NCBI GenBank assembly: GCA_934271735.1
Contig: CAKQSB010000003.1
Location: 106,601-170,600 of the forward strand
Length of the DNA stretch: 64,000 bases
From: an uncultured Clostridia bacterium
GTDB lineage: Bacteria; Bacillota; Clostridia; Christensenellales; Borkfalkiaceae
Reading direction: 5' to 3'
This document shows positions 16,427 to 24,680 of the stretch, in pieces (position 1 is the first letter of the stretch; each line of letters opens with the position of its first letter). The translations under genes were made by a program, and so were the position numbers. The notes beneath the pieces are model-generated. The model was given only the letters and a program-made list of their open reading frames with translations, made no database searches and was not told the origin of the DNA.

Positions 16427-17339
16427 ATACGAAATAAGCAAAACCGAATATGCCGATTATCGGATAGATTTTTTCGATAAACCCGGAAAATCCGTAAGCG
16501 GAAAGCATAAAGAAGACGAGCGAAATTGTAATTTTCCGCAAAACGCTCGTCTTCCCTTTCGTAACGGAAAACGCCGAATAAACCGCCGTGACAAGACTTG
16601 TAAAAATCGAAATAAAAGTCATAATTTCGGAGAAAACCGAAAGAACGGGGTTTACGCGAACGACGTTCAAAAAAGGCATATCTCCCCTTTCCCCGATTAC
16701 GCAAACCGAAATACAGGCTATACACATAACCAGCGAAAGGGAAACGACAAAAGAAACGAGAACTTTTTCTTTCGAAGATAATTTTCCGCACGAATCGGTT
16801 ATAACCATCGAAGAAAGAAGGCAATTTATTCCGACGTAAAGCATGGGATAAAACCGCCCTTTATCGCTTAACGGGCTTAAAGGAATATCGATCGGTTTTT
16901 TGAAAATTACCGAAAAAATGACGACGCATATAACGACTATCGGCACGGCAAAAGAAGAAAAAATTTTCATCGAAGTTATACCTTTGCAAGATATAAAAAT
17001 TGCAAAAATCACTGTAATAATCGTTAATATTTTAAAGTTTTTCATTTTTGGAAACAACTCTTCGAAGAAGGCGTTCAGCGCCGCCGTCATACACGAAGCG
17101 ATGATTATTCCCAAAAGCGCAATAAGCGTTTTTACCACTTTAAAAGTAAAACCATCGGGTGAAAAAGACAATAAAAGTATGTAAGCAAAAAAGAATATCA
17201 GCGAACAATAAATCCCCGACAAAGACAAATCGTTACAGAAAAAAACCTGTATTTCTTTCCCCGTTATAAAACCCGCACCGATCACGCTGCCGATAATCGT
17301 CAGCGAAACGCCGAAAACGTTTAAAAAAAGCTTTTTCAT
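16323..17339 (-). CDS. YkvI-like multi-spanning membrane protein
   Basis: 338 aa with about ten predicted membrane helices. The N-terminus LTIIGSVIGAGFITGKEIQVFF matches the GAGFxxGxE pattern of YkvI-family proteins, distant relatives of amino-acid transporters. Function is unknown; a transporter is the reasonable guess. The hydrophobic part ends near FIALSLIF. The last 25 or so residues (KERQGRTLRPQGD...) are charged, low in family character and encoded by the antisense of the permease gene, so the reading frame has probably run past an ancestral stop. Start ATG at 17339. Confidence 0.8.
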   Translation of the reverse strand: MKKLFLNVFGVSLTIIGSVIGAGFITGKEIQVFFCNDLSLSGIYCSLIFFFAYILLLSFSPDGFTFKVVKTLIALLGIIIASCMTAALNAFFEELFPKMKNFKILTIITVIFAIFISCKGITSMKIFSSFAVPIVVICVVIFSVIFKKPIDIPLSPLSDKGRFYPMLYVGINCLLSSMVITDSCGKLSSKEKVLVSFVVSLSLVMCIACISVCVIGERGDMPFLNVVRVNPVLSVFSEIMTFISIFTSLVTAVYSAFSVTKGKTSVLRKITISLVFFMLSAYGFSGFIEKIYPIIGIFGFAYFVFIALSLIFRKERQGRTLRPQGDTKLPSTPLRGRA

Positions 17340-17384
17340 ATTATAAATCTATGAAAAAGCTTTTCGATTTAGTTTTAATTCCGA

Positions 17385-18158
17385 TTATTTTTTATACTTG
17401 ACGTTGCACTCCCCGCCGAGTTCCTCGATCGCGTTTTTGAGTTCTTTGAAGTCGTAATAAGTAATTCCGTCCTTTTTTATCAGCTCTTCGAGAATCGGCA
17501 ATGCCCTGTCGTCTCCGTACCTCGCGACGTAAGCGGCGTTCAAAGAAAGATTCTTCTCGTCGTTTTTAAGTTCGTCGCATAAAATGCCGAAAATCCTGTC
17601 GTCCGGCGACGTTCTCGACATTATTTCGACAAAATTCCCTTTTCGCGGCGAATTCTTATTGTCGGAATATACCGAAATGAGTTTTTCCTTTACTTTATCC
17701 CCGTTATCTCTTAAAAGTTCGGTGAGCGATTCTGTAAGGCTTTCGCCCGCCCCTTCGTCCGCGATTATGTCAAGAAATCTTTCGAGATACTCTTTCGGAA
17801 CGTCCGCGCCGAGCATATTCACGCAATAAGTAGCAAGTTCGTCGTCCGAGGTCGTCGCGATAAGATCGCAAAGTTTATCGTTGATTCCGTCTCTCGATTC
17901 GATTTCGTCGCATAAGAAGTCGGAAACGTCGTTTCCGTTTTTCACGCTTTCTTTCAAAGCCGCGATAAGCTCGTCGTCGCCGAACGCTTTGAAATACTCT
18001 TCGGGACTTTTCCCTCCGAGTTTTTCGTTGGGCGTTTTTCCGAATTCCGCGTATAATTCCGGTATCTGATTTTCTATTTCCTCCTCGGACATTTTACCAA
18101 GATTTTCAGCTAAGTATTTTTTGAAAAACGTTTCAAAAAGCCCGTCAATATCAGTCAT
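17385..18158 (-). CDS. Conserved acidic helical protein, HEAT-like
   Basis: 257 aa, strongly acidic and rich in helix formers, without signal peptide or membrane segment. The second half (DDRIFGILCDELKNDEKNLSLNAAYVARYGDDRALPILEELIKK) has the cadence of HEAT-type repeats. I do not recognise a named family. The ATG at 18158 overlaps the stop of the upstream TPR gene by 8 bp and has AAAGGA before it, so the two are co-translated. Both are probably scaffolding or interaction proteins. Confidence 0.8.
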   Translation of the reverse strand: MTDIDGLFETFFKKYLAENLGKMSEEEIENQIPELYAEFGKTPNEKLGGKSPEEYFKAFGDDELIAALKESVKNGNDVSDFLCDEIESRDGINDKLCDLIATTSDDELATYCVNMLGADVPKEYLERFLDIIADEGAGESLTESLTELLRDNGDKVKEKLISVYSDNKNSPRKGNFVEIMSRTSPDDRIFGILCDELKNDEKNLSLNAAYVARYGDDRALPILEELIKKDGITYYDFKELKNAIEELGGECNVKYKK

Positions 18159-19845
18159 TTTTCCTTTCGTCTACATAAGCCGTAAGCTTTGCGACATCCT
18201 CCTTCGTCGTATCGAAATATCTGTATAATGCCGCCTTGTCGGCATGATGATTTATTCCGGAATAAATAAACATTACGCACGCGATAACTCTCGAATCGCT
18301 AAATTCTTTAAAGCCGCCGCTCAGTCTCATAGCCGCTTCGAGTTCGGTCGCTCCCGCAACGAGTTTTTTGAAGTCCTTATCGAAATAAACGGAAATTCTG
18401 CCTGCGGCAATGGCGTAAGCCTGTCTGAAAGCAGACGAAACGTCCGCTCCGAAAGTCGGTATAATCGTCTTTATTTTCTTGAATATATTAGAATAAACTA
18501 TAGGCGTTTCTTCTTTATCCTTTACCACCCCGGATTCGACAAAGAGCGTATAAATTCTTATTTTTATATCGTCCGTAATAGCGGGATTGACAAGTTGCGT
18601 CTTAAGTTTTTCCACGAGCGCGGTCTTTTTGTTTTTCACCGCGTAAATAGCTATAGCAATCTGCGCAGTCTGATTGCCGCAGTAAAAACACCAGTCGAAA
18701 ATTTCGGAAATATAATCGTCCGTATACCCGTTTTTCTTCGCCGTACCCGTAAAAAGCTTTTTCAAAACTTCGAGACGGCGATCGACTTCGGCTTTCTGAA
18801 TTTCGAAAATAAGAGGTAAACGCTTGGGAACGGATTTGTCGCCGTCAACCGCTCTTTGCGCTATTCTCAGATAATAAAGCGCGACGGGATTCATCGAATA
18901 AATATACGCCTTTTTAAGACAGGATACGGCTTTCTCCTTTTCTTTCAGATTATAGAACAATAATCCCCTCAAATAGGAACAGTTCGTATCTTCGGGGGCA
19001 AGACGCATAATTTTTTCCGAAACGTCGAGAGCCTCTCTGAAATATCCGAAATCGCACAAGACAACCATTTTTTTATTGAGAAATTCGGTGTCGTCGGAAT
19101 CGGTTTCGAGAAACGAATTGAAGTATTTTTCGACTTTTTCCGCGTTTCCCGTCTGCGTAAGGCAATTAAAAAGCAAATTATACGAGTTTATATCTTTATT
19201 GTTTAAAGAAATCGCTTTTTCGAGAATTTCCTCGGCTTCGTAGTCTCTGTCGAGACAAAAAAGACCATAAGCCTTTTCATACAAAGCTTTGGCGTAATAC
19301 TCGCTTTTCTCCGAGACTTCGTCGACGAGTTTTATTGCGGAAATATAATCTTCCGCTTTATTTTTCTCAACCGCTTCGAAATAATTCTTTTCGTCTTTTT
19401 CGGCGGATTCCGATTCGCTCGAAATGACTTTGAATCCCGGTTTATCGAAACCCGAAACGGAATCGACGTAATCGTCGAGGATATCGTCGTAAACGCACGC
19501 TCCGAGATCCCCGAGTTCGAGTTGTTTATTGAAATAAAATCCCGCAAGCTCGATGTTATCAAGGAAAAAGAAGTTTGCCCCGAGACCGTTATAACCGTCT
19601 ATCGCGTCCGATTTTCTGCAAACCGAAAGAAATCTGAACCAGAAAATAATAGCGTTCTCGTAAAGTCCGAGTTCGGTGTAAATATCCGCGATATGGCACA
19701 AAACTTCGGTGTTTTTCGGCTCGGAAGCGGATAAATACAACAACGACGAAAGAGCGCCGACGTAATCGCCGTCGTCGCAATGTCTGTTCGCCCTTTCGTA
19801 TTCGAACTTCTCGCTTTTTTTGAATTTAAGAATCTTTTCCGACAT
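18151..19845 (-). CDS. Tetratricopeptide-repeat protein
   Basis: 564 aa, soluble. TPR-like units are visible from about residue 15 to 330: CDDGDYVGALSSLLYLSASEP, AKALYEKAYGLFCLDRDYEAEEILEKA, NSYNLLFNCLTQTGNAEKVEKYF, CSYLRGLLFYNLKEKEKAVSCLKKA. The C-terminal 220 residues are helical without clear repeats. No catalytic motif is apparent; a protein-interaction scaffold is likely. The start is preceded by GGAG and lies 20 bp inside the end of hslO; the downstream HEAT-like gene overlaps its stop. The three genes thus form an overlapping block with the chaperone Hsp33. Confidence 0.85.
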   Translation of the reverse strand: MSEKILKFKKSEKFEYERANRHCDDGDYVGALSSLLYLSASEPKNTEVLCHIADIYTELGLYENAIIFWFRFLSVCRKSDAIDGYNGLGANFFFLDNIELAGFYFNKQLELGDLGACVYDDILDDYVDSVSGFDKPGFKVISSESESAEKDEKNYFEAVEKNKAEDYISAIKLVDEVSEKSEYYAKALYEKAYGLFCLDRDYEAEEILEKAISLNNKDINSYNLLFNCLTQTGNAEKVEKYFNSFLETDSDDTEFLNKKMVVLCDFGYFREALDVSEKIMRLAPEDTNCSYLRGLLFYNLKEKEKAVSCLKKAYIYSMNPVALYYLRIAQRAVDGDKSVPKRLPLIFEIQKAEVDRRLEVLKKLFTGTAKKNGYTDDYISEIFDWCFYCGNQTAQIAIAIYAVKNKKTALVEKLKTQLVNPAITDDIKIRIYTLFVESGVVKDKEETPIVYSNIFKKIKTIIPTFGADVSSAFRQAYAIAAGRISVYFDKDFKKLVAGATELEAAMRLSGGFKEFSDSRVIACVMFIYSGINHHADKAALYRYFDTTKEDVAKLTAYVDERKND

Positions 19846-20704
19846 CTTCCGCTCCGAATAATTTTTCCGCGTCGGCTTTGCTATAAACGTATTTTTTATT
19901 GCAAAACTCGCAGGAAACCTCGATTTTTCCTTCTTTATCGATAATATCGTCTATCTCTTTTTTCCCGAGGGAAATAAGAATTTTATCGATATATTCTCTG
20001 CTGCAATCGCACTTGTAATTTGTTTCGTATTCCGTAAATTCGTAAGCCCGGAAATACCTTTTTATTATGCCTTCCGCGCCGCCGTCCGCAATCATTTTGC
20101 TGACCGACGAAAAGTCGCTTATGAGCTTTTCCGCTTTTTCTATGGCTTCTTCCGAGCAATCGGGAAGCGGCTGTAAAATCACACCACCCGCGCCGAGACA
20201 TTTTTCGCCTTTAACAAGCACACCTACGGCAATGGCGGTAGGCTGCTGCTCGCTGTAAGCGTAATACGAAGCGAAATCTTCGCCTATCTCGCCGCTTACA
20301 AGCCTGCACTTTCCCACATAAGGCTCTTTAAGCCCAAGATTTTTAACGACGGTAATAAATCCGTCTTTGCCGACACCTCCGCCGACGTCAAGCTTTCCTT
20401 TCGCGTTAAGCGGCAAATCCGCGTCGGGATTGACAACAGAACCCTTTACGTTAAGTTTTCCGTCCGCGGCGACTACGATTTTCCCGCAAACGCCTTTTCC
20501 GTCGATTGTTATCGAAAGTTTTTCGTTTTCGTCTTTCAATCCGCTTGCCATAAACGCAGCCACGGTCAGAGTTCTGCCGAGAGCGGCTGCCGAAAGCGGA
20601 GAAAGCTTATGATACTCTATCGCTTTTCCGACTATATCCGTCGTATCTAAAACGGACAGAGAAATCTGCCCGTCATATATCAAAGTTTTGTAAATTTTAC
20701 CCAT
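19826..20704 (-). CDS. hslO: Redox-regulated chaperone Hsp33
   Basis: 292 aa, full length. The N-terminal domain contains YHKLSPLSAAALGRTLTVAAFM and GGGVGKDGFITVVKNLGLKEPYVG. The C-terminal zinc switch is complete: CDC (in NYKCDCSREYIDKI) and CEFC (in EVSCEFCNKKYVYS). Hsp33 is inactive while its four cysteines bind zinc; oxidation releases zinc, unfolds the linker and activates holdase activity. It heads the overlapping hslO-TPR-HEAT block. A rubrerythrin elsewhere in the window also points to oxidative-stress defence in an anaerobe. Confidence 0.95.
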   Translation of the reverse strand: MGKIYKTLIYDGQISLSVLDTTDIVGKAIEYHKLSPLSAAALGRTLTVAAFMASGLKDENEKLSITIDGKGVCGKIVVAADGKLNVKGSVVNPDADLPLNAKGKLDVGGGVGKDGFITVVKNLGLKEPYVGKCRLVSGEIGEDFASYYAYSEQQPTAIAVGVLVKGEKCLGAGGVILQPLPDCSEEAIEKAEKLISDFSSVSKMIADGGAEGIIKRYFRAYEFTEYETNYKCDCSREYIDKILISLGKKEIDDIIDKEGKIEVSCEFCNKKYVYSKADAEKLFGAEDVGKDS

Positions 20705-20770
20705 TTTATATAAATCCGAACAGCTTATTTAATGGCGAAACGCTGCGGCTTCTTACTTTTTTACTGTTTT

Positions 20771-21526
20771 TTACTTTTTTATCGCGACGAAATTCCATCT
20801 CTCGTCGGCATCTTGAAGTTCGCCTTGATTTTTCCCGAAAAGTTCCGCAATTTCAAAAGCGTTTTCTTTTAAAACGCTTTTGATAAAATCAAGCTCGTGA
20901 GCGTACTGGACGTGAACTTCGTCTTTTCTCACGTATTTATCCCCGTCTTTTATAAAAAACGTAAGGCTCATCGTAAGCTTATCGCCGTTTAGTTCGTTGA
21001 ACCACAGATATGTGAGTTCGTCGAGATCCTCGGCGAAAACATTACCCGCGATCACGTTTTTCAGTTTGTATACGGATGAAACGTCGAAAATAAGCACACC
21101 GCCTTTTTTTAAATTCTTAGAAATAGCGGCAACGGTTTTTTTCAGTTTCTTTCCGTCGAGATAATTAAACCCGTCGTTTATAACGGTTACGATATCGAGC
21201 TTATCGAAACTTGTGAAATTCGTAAGGTTTTGCAGCCGATATTCGATCGAAAGCCCCTCTTTCGCGGATTTTCTCTGCGCTTCGATAAGCATTTCTTCCG
21301 ATAAATCGCACCCGAAAACGTCGAATCCTCCCTTTTTAAGCTTTCTTGTGAAAAAACCGCTTCCGCAAGCGAGGTCGGCGCATTTTCTGCCAGCGGAATA
21401 CTTTTCCGCAAGCCTTAAAACTCTGTCTCCCCACTCCTCATAACCGTCTTCTTCGGCGAGCTTTTCATAATAACGGGCGAGCGCCGAATAAGCTTTTCCG
21501 ACGCCCGTTTCGTCGTTATTTATCAT
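20771..21526 (-). CDS. Class I SAM-dependent methyltransferase, substrate unknown
   Basis: 251 aa. Motif I is KCADLACGSGFFTRKLKKGGFDVFGCDLSEEML in pattern (DLACGSGFFT), followed by NLTNFTSFDKLDIVTVINDGFNYL and GGVLIFDVSS. This is the common small-molecule methyltransferase fold of YjhP/YxbB type. Nothing indicates the substrate. Its ATG overlaps the stop of the upstream membrane-protein gene by 4 bp (ATGA), so they are co-translated. Beyond its stop the DNA repeats AAAAAGTAA-like units, a low-complexity stretch of about 30 bp. Confidence 0.85.
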   Translation of the reverse strand: MINNDETGVGKAYSALARYYEKLAEEDGYEEWGDRVLRLAEKYSAGRKCADLACGSGFFTRKLKKGGFDVFGCDLSEEMLIEAQRKSAKEGLSIEYRLQNLTNFTSFDKLDIVTVINDGFNYLDGKKLKKTVAAISKNLKKGGVLIFDVSSVYKLKNVIAGNVFAEDLDELTYLWFNELNGDKLTMSLTFFIKDGDKYVRKDEVHVQYAHELDFIKSVLKENAFEIAELFGKNQGELQDADERWNFVAIKK

Positions 21527-22806
21527 TTTTTATCCTTTTTGTCGTCGGAAGCGTTTATATCGTCTTTTTTATCCGATTTATCCGACTTATTCGCTTTTTT
21601 CGTTTTATCGTCCGATTCCTCGTTCGCTTTGACGTCCTCGTCTTTCATAAGATCGTCGATAGTCTCGGGCGAGTCGTCATCGTGAGCGTGTTCTTCGGCG
21701 TACTTATCGCTGTCCTTACGCATAGCTTCTTTGGTTTCCTCGAGCTTTTCAAGGTCCTTTCTGCTGAAAGAAGTCGGCAATTCGTAAAGTTCAACGTCGT
21801 AATCGGTAACGGGTTTAATTCTCGAAGTAAGTTTTGTCTTTTCGATAATAAGCTCTTCCCCGTCGTTTTCTGTAGCGTTACGTTTATAAATACCTCTGTT
21901 TTTCTTGGCTCCCGGCACTTTGTCGTTGATAAATTTATCGAATACCCAGTTGGAATAGTCTGTCCATATAAGCATAAATATCGACAACCCCCAAACTGCG
22001 ATAAGAACGATCACGAGCGACATTAAAAGCGGAACGCCGATAAAAATAAGAAGGAACGGCACAACCGCAAGGAATGCGAAAAATATGTTGGTCGGAACGA
22101 GGGCGATCGTCAAAATAAAGGAGTTCTTTATGAGTTTTCCGAACGAAAGCTTGTACGTAACGCCGAGGGTTATCATATAGAGAACCATTATCGTAACGAT
22201 GCCCATAACGAGATAAGTCACGATCTGCGCCACGATCAGAAGCCATCTTATGCCCGAAGCCGTATCGATAAGTATCTGCGAGAGATTTACCGAAATAACG
22301 GAAAAGCCCATTATTACCGTGTAAAACAAAAGCGAAAAGAATACTACGAAATAGTTCTGTTTAACACCTTTCCAGAAATCGCTTCCTACGATAACGCCTT
22401 CCGCCCAGATCATATTACGCATAACGTAAAATCCACCGGACAACCCCACCGCGCCGACGGCAACACCTATAATCACATACTTGAAAAACTCGATGCTCGT
22501 GTTAAGCGAAAGCGTTGCGGTAAGACCGAAAACGGAAGGATACGAGGGATAACCTATGCCCATATTCTGAGCGAAAGGATATTGCGATACCAGATACGCC
22601 TTATACATATACGTAAATATGCATAAAGCGACTAAAGGTAACAAAAACAAAAGCGTAAGCAAATTAAGCTTGAAATGTTTACCCGTGTTCGTTTTAAAAA
22701 CATCCCACCCGAGTTGCCATCTGTTGGTCGGTAATGTGGAAGCGGCGTAAGTTTCAGAACGCTCCGGTCCCTCGATCAATCTTGTAATAAAGCCTTTTTT
22801 AGCCAT
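21523..22806 (-). CDS. DUF624/YesL-like membrane protein with acidic-lysine tail
   Basis: 427 aa from the ATG at 22806 (MAKKGFITRL); AAAGAGG stands just upstream, whereas a TTG start five codons earlier would lie on that ribosome site. About six membrane helices span residues 50-290. The region NFWKGVKQNYF-like (SDFWKGVKQNYFVVFF) fits DUF624 (YesL) proteins, often linked to carbohydrate uptake but of unknown role. The last 120 residues are hydrophilic and end in alternating Lys/Asp blocks (KKANKSDKSDKKDD), probably a disordered cytoplasmic tail. The gene is followed by the methyltransferase with a 4-bp overlap. Confidence 0.75.
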   Translation of the reverse strand: MAKKGFITRLIEGPERSETYAASTLPTNRWQLGWDVFKTNTGKHFKLNLLTLLFLLPLVALCIFTYMYKAYLVSQYPFAQNMGIGYPSYPSVFGLTATLSLNTSIEFFKYVIIGVAVGAVGLSGGFYVMRNMIWAEGVIVGSDFWKGVKQNYFVVFFSLLFYTVIMGFSVISVNLSQILIDTASGIRWLLIVAQIVTYLVMGIVTIMVLYMITLGVTYKLSFGKLIKNSFILTIALVPTNIFFAFLAVVPFLLIFIGVPLLMSLVIVLIAVWGLSIFMLIWTDYSNWVFDKFINDKVPGAKKNRGIYKRNATENDGEELIIEKTKLTSRIKPVTDYDVELYELPTSFSRKDLEKLEETKEAMRKDSDKYAEEHAHDDDSPETIDDLMKDEDVKANEESDDKTKKANKSDKSDKKDDINASDDKKDKK

Positions 22807-22870
22807 TTTTACCTCTTTCAAACAAAGCTTTTTGCCTTGGTTGAATACATTTTTTTGAAATACTCTATAT

Positions 22871-22899
22871 ATAATATACTAAATAGCTAAATTACACAA
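22871..22899 (-). promoter_or_regulatory. Probable promoter for the DUF624-like gene
   Basis: Minus strand: TTGTGT (22899-22894), a 17-bp spacer, TATTAT (22876-22871). The intergenic stretch to dapA is only 144 bp and very AT-rich; no lysine riboswitch fits in it. Confidence 0.4.
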
Positions 22900-22950
22900 A
22901 CGTTTACGGCAAAATTGTCGAAAAAAAATTAGATTTCACAAAGAGGTAAT

Positions 22951-23850
22951 ATGAAACAAAGAATTTTTAAAGGCGCAGCAACCGCCCTTTACACACCGTT
23001 TACCGACGGTAAACCCGATTTAAACGCTCTTTCCGAACTTATAGAACGGCAAATCTCCCAAAAAATCGACGCACTCGTCGTTCTGGGTACTACGGGAGAA
23101 AGCCCGACCGTAAACGACAAAGAAAGGACGGAAATAATAAAAACCGCCGTTAAACAAGCCAAAAAACGCGTTCCGATAATCGTCGGTTGCGGTTCAAACT
23201 GCACCGCCCGTTTTATCGAACTTACAAACCGCGCAAAAATGCTCGGCGCGGACGCAGCTCTTGCCGTTACGCCTTACTACAACAAATGCAACGAAGAAGG
23301 TCTGTTCCGTCACTACGCGGCGGCGGACAAAATCTGCAAGTTCCCGACGATAGTTTACAACGTTCCGTCGAGAACGGGTTTAAACGTCAGACCCGAAACT
23401 TATAAAAAACTTGCGGAAATAGATTCGGTCGTCGGGATAAAGGAAGCTTGTACGGACTTAAAACAAATCGACGGAGATTTTAAAACGCTCGGCGGATATC
23501 TTCCGATTTACTGCGGCTCGGACGAAATGAATTTCGAGTTTTTCAGGCGAGGAGCAAGCGGAACCATATCGGTTTTATCAAACATAATTCCTTTGAAAAT
23601 TCACAATTATTTCTACAATTTTGAAAGAGATTACAAAAATGAGAAAAACGATAAAGATTATATTTTCGAAAAGTTGTCTAACCTTCTTTTTTCGGACGTA
23701 AACCCTATTCCTCTGAAAGCCTTAGCTGAAAAATACCATAAGAAAGGGTACGAATTAAGGCTTCCTTTAACCAAACTTTGCGAAAGTAAAAAACAAAAAC
23801 TATATGAAGAATTCGACAAGTTGTTAAAGTTATTGAAGGAGACAGATTAA
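22951..23850 (+). CDS. dapA: 4-hydroxy-tetrahydrodipicolinate synthase
   Basis: 299 aa. It condenses pyruvate with aspartate semialdehyde, entering the diaminopimelate/lysine pathway, which also supplies spore dipicolinate. Visible signatures: GTTGESPTVNDKER, VGCGSNCTA, VTPYYNKCNEEGLFRHY, and the Schiff-base lysine in VVGIKEACTD. AAAGAGG precedes the ATG. dapB follows after 2 bp, so the genes form an operon. Related aldolases (sialate lyase type) share the fold, but the dapB neighbour settles the call. Confidence 0.95.
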   Translation: MKQRIFKGAATALYTPFTDGKPDLNALSELIERQISQKIDALVVLGTTGESPTVNDKERTEIIKTAVKQAKKRVPIIVGCGSNCTARFIELTNRAKMLGADAALAVTPYYNKCNEEGLFRHYAAADKICKFPTIVYNVPSRTGLNVRPETYKKLAEIDSVVGIKEACTDLKQIDGDFKTLGGYLPIYCGSDEMNFEFFRRGASGTISVLSNIIPLKIHNYFYNFERDYKNEKNDKDYIFEKLSNLLFSDVNPIPLKALAEKYHKKGYELRLPLTKLCESKKQKLYEEFDKLLKLLKETD

Positions 23851-23852
23851 AA

Positions 23853-24596
23853 ATGAAAAATATCATAATCAGCGGGATAAACGGTAAAATGGGTAATTAC
23901 GTTTACCTTTCGGGAACGGAACAAAACCTTAACGTCGTTTGCGGCGTGGATAAGATAAAAAGCGAAAAAATAAACTGCCCCGTTTACTCGTCGTTCGAAG
24001 AGATTACGCAAACCGCGGACGTCGTTATAGACTTTTCTTCGCCGTCAAATCTTTCGGGGCTTCTCGATTACTGCACTAAAACAAAAACGCCGCTCGTCAT
24101 TTGCACCACGGGATACTCTCCCGAGGATGAAAATGAGATTTCAAACGCCGCTTCGGCGATACCGATTTTAAAAACAGCGAATACCTCGCTCGGCGTTTCA
24201 TTATTTATAAAAAACGTCGCAGATACCGCCGCAAAACTCCCCGATTACGACATTGAAATAGTCGAAAAACACCACAAAACAAAAAAAGATTCCCCGTCTG
24301 GCACGGCAAAAAGAATAATAAACTCGCTTCTTAAAATAAGGCAAAACGCCGATATCGTTTACGGCAGAAAGGGAGAAAACGCTTGCACAAACGGCGAAAT
24401 CGGCGTACATTCGGTACGCGGCGGTTCTGTCGTCGGCGAACATACCGTTTATTTCTTCGGCAGACACGATTATATTTCGATAACCCACTCTGCGCTCGAT
24501 AAAAAGCTTTTCTCCGACGGCGCAATCGAAGCCGCCCGATTTATAACAACAAAAACGAAAGGATTATACAGCGAAAAAGATCTTTTCGGATTTTAA
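23853..24596 (+). CDS. dapB: 4-hydroxy-tetrahydrodipicolinate reductase
   Basis: 247 aa. The N-terminal Rossmann motif is IISGINGKMGNYVYL, and the catalytic and substrate-binding signature is EIVEKHHKTKKDSPSGTAKRI. Later, IGVHSVRGGSVVGEHTVYFFG is the conserved C-terminal region. It reduces the dapA product with NAD(P)H. GGAG lies about 10 nt upstream of the ATG, inside the end of dapA. Only 18 bp separate its stop from the first LexA site of the next operon. Confidence 0.96.
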   Translation: MKNIIISGINGKMGNYVYLSGTEQNLNVVCGVDKIKSEKINCPVYSSFEEITQTADVVIDFSSPSNLSGLLDYCTKTKTPLVICTTGYSPEDENEISNAASAIPILKTANTSLGVSLFIKNVADTAAKLPDYDIEIVEKHHKTKKDSPSGTAKRIINSLLKIRQNADIVYGRKGENACTNGEIGVHSVRGGSVVGEHTVYFFGRHDYISITHSALDKKLFSDGAIEAARFITTKTKGLYSEKDLFGF

Positions 24597-24614
24597 ATTT
24601 TCATTGCAAAAACA

Positions 24615-24628
24615 CGAACATATGTTTG
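24615..24628 (+). promoter_or_regulatory. LexA operator 1
   Basis: CGAACATATGTTTG fits the Gram-positive SOS consensus CGAACRNRYGTTYG at every position. Its last three bases form the start of the -35 box, so LexA would block polymerase directly. Confidence 0.85.
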
Positions 24629-24654
24629 ACATCGTTTTTTCAGTATGATATAAT
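24626..24654 (+). promoter_or_regulatory. Perfect consensus promoter of the SOS repair pair
   Basis: TTGACA (24626-24631), a 17-bp spacer, TATAAT (24649-24654). The predicted transcription start is near 24661, at the edge of the second operator, leaving a leader of only about 20 nt. Confidence 0.85.
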
Positions 24655-24663
24655 TAAGAAAAA

Positions 24664-24677
24664 CGAACAAATGTTTG
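24664..24677 (+). promoter_or_regulatory. LexA operator 2
   Basis: CGAACAAATGTTTG also fits the consensus completely. Its centre is 49 bp from that of operator 1. It covers the transcription start and ends three bases before the ATG, so it occupies the place where a ribosome site would normally be. Confidence 0.85.
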
Positions 24678-24680
24678 CAT

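Noticed and set aside
22807..22950. Possible lysine riboswitch before dapA
   Set aside because: Only 144 bp are available and they are AT-rich without the long conserved helices of that riboswitch.
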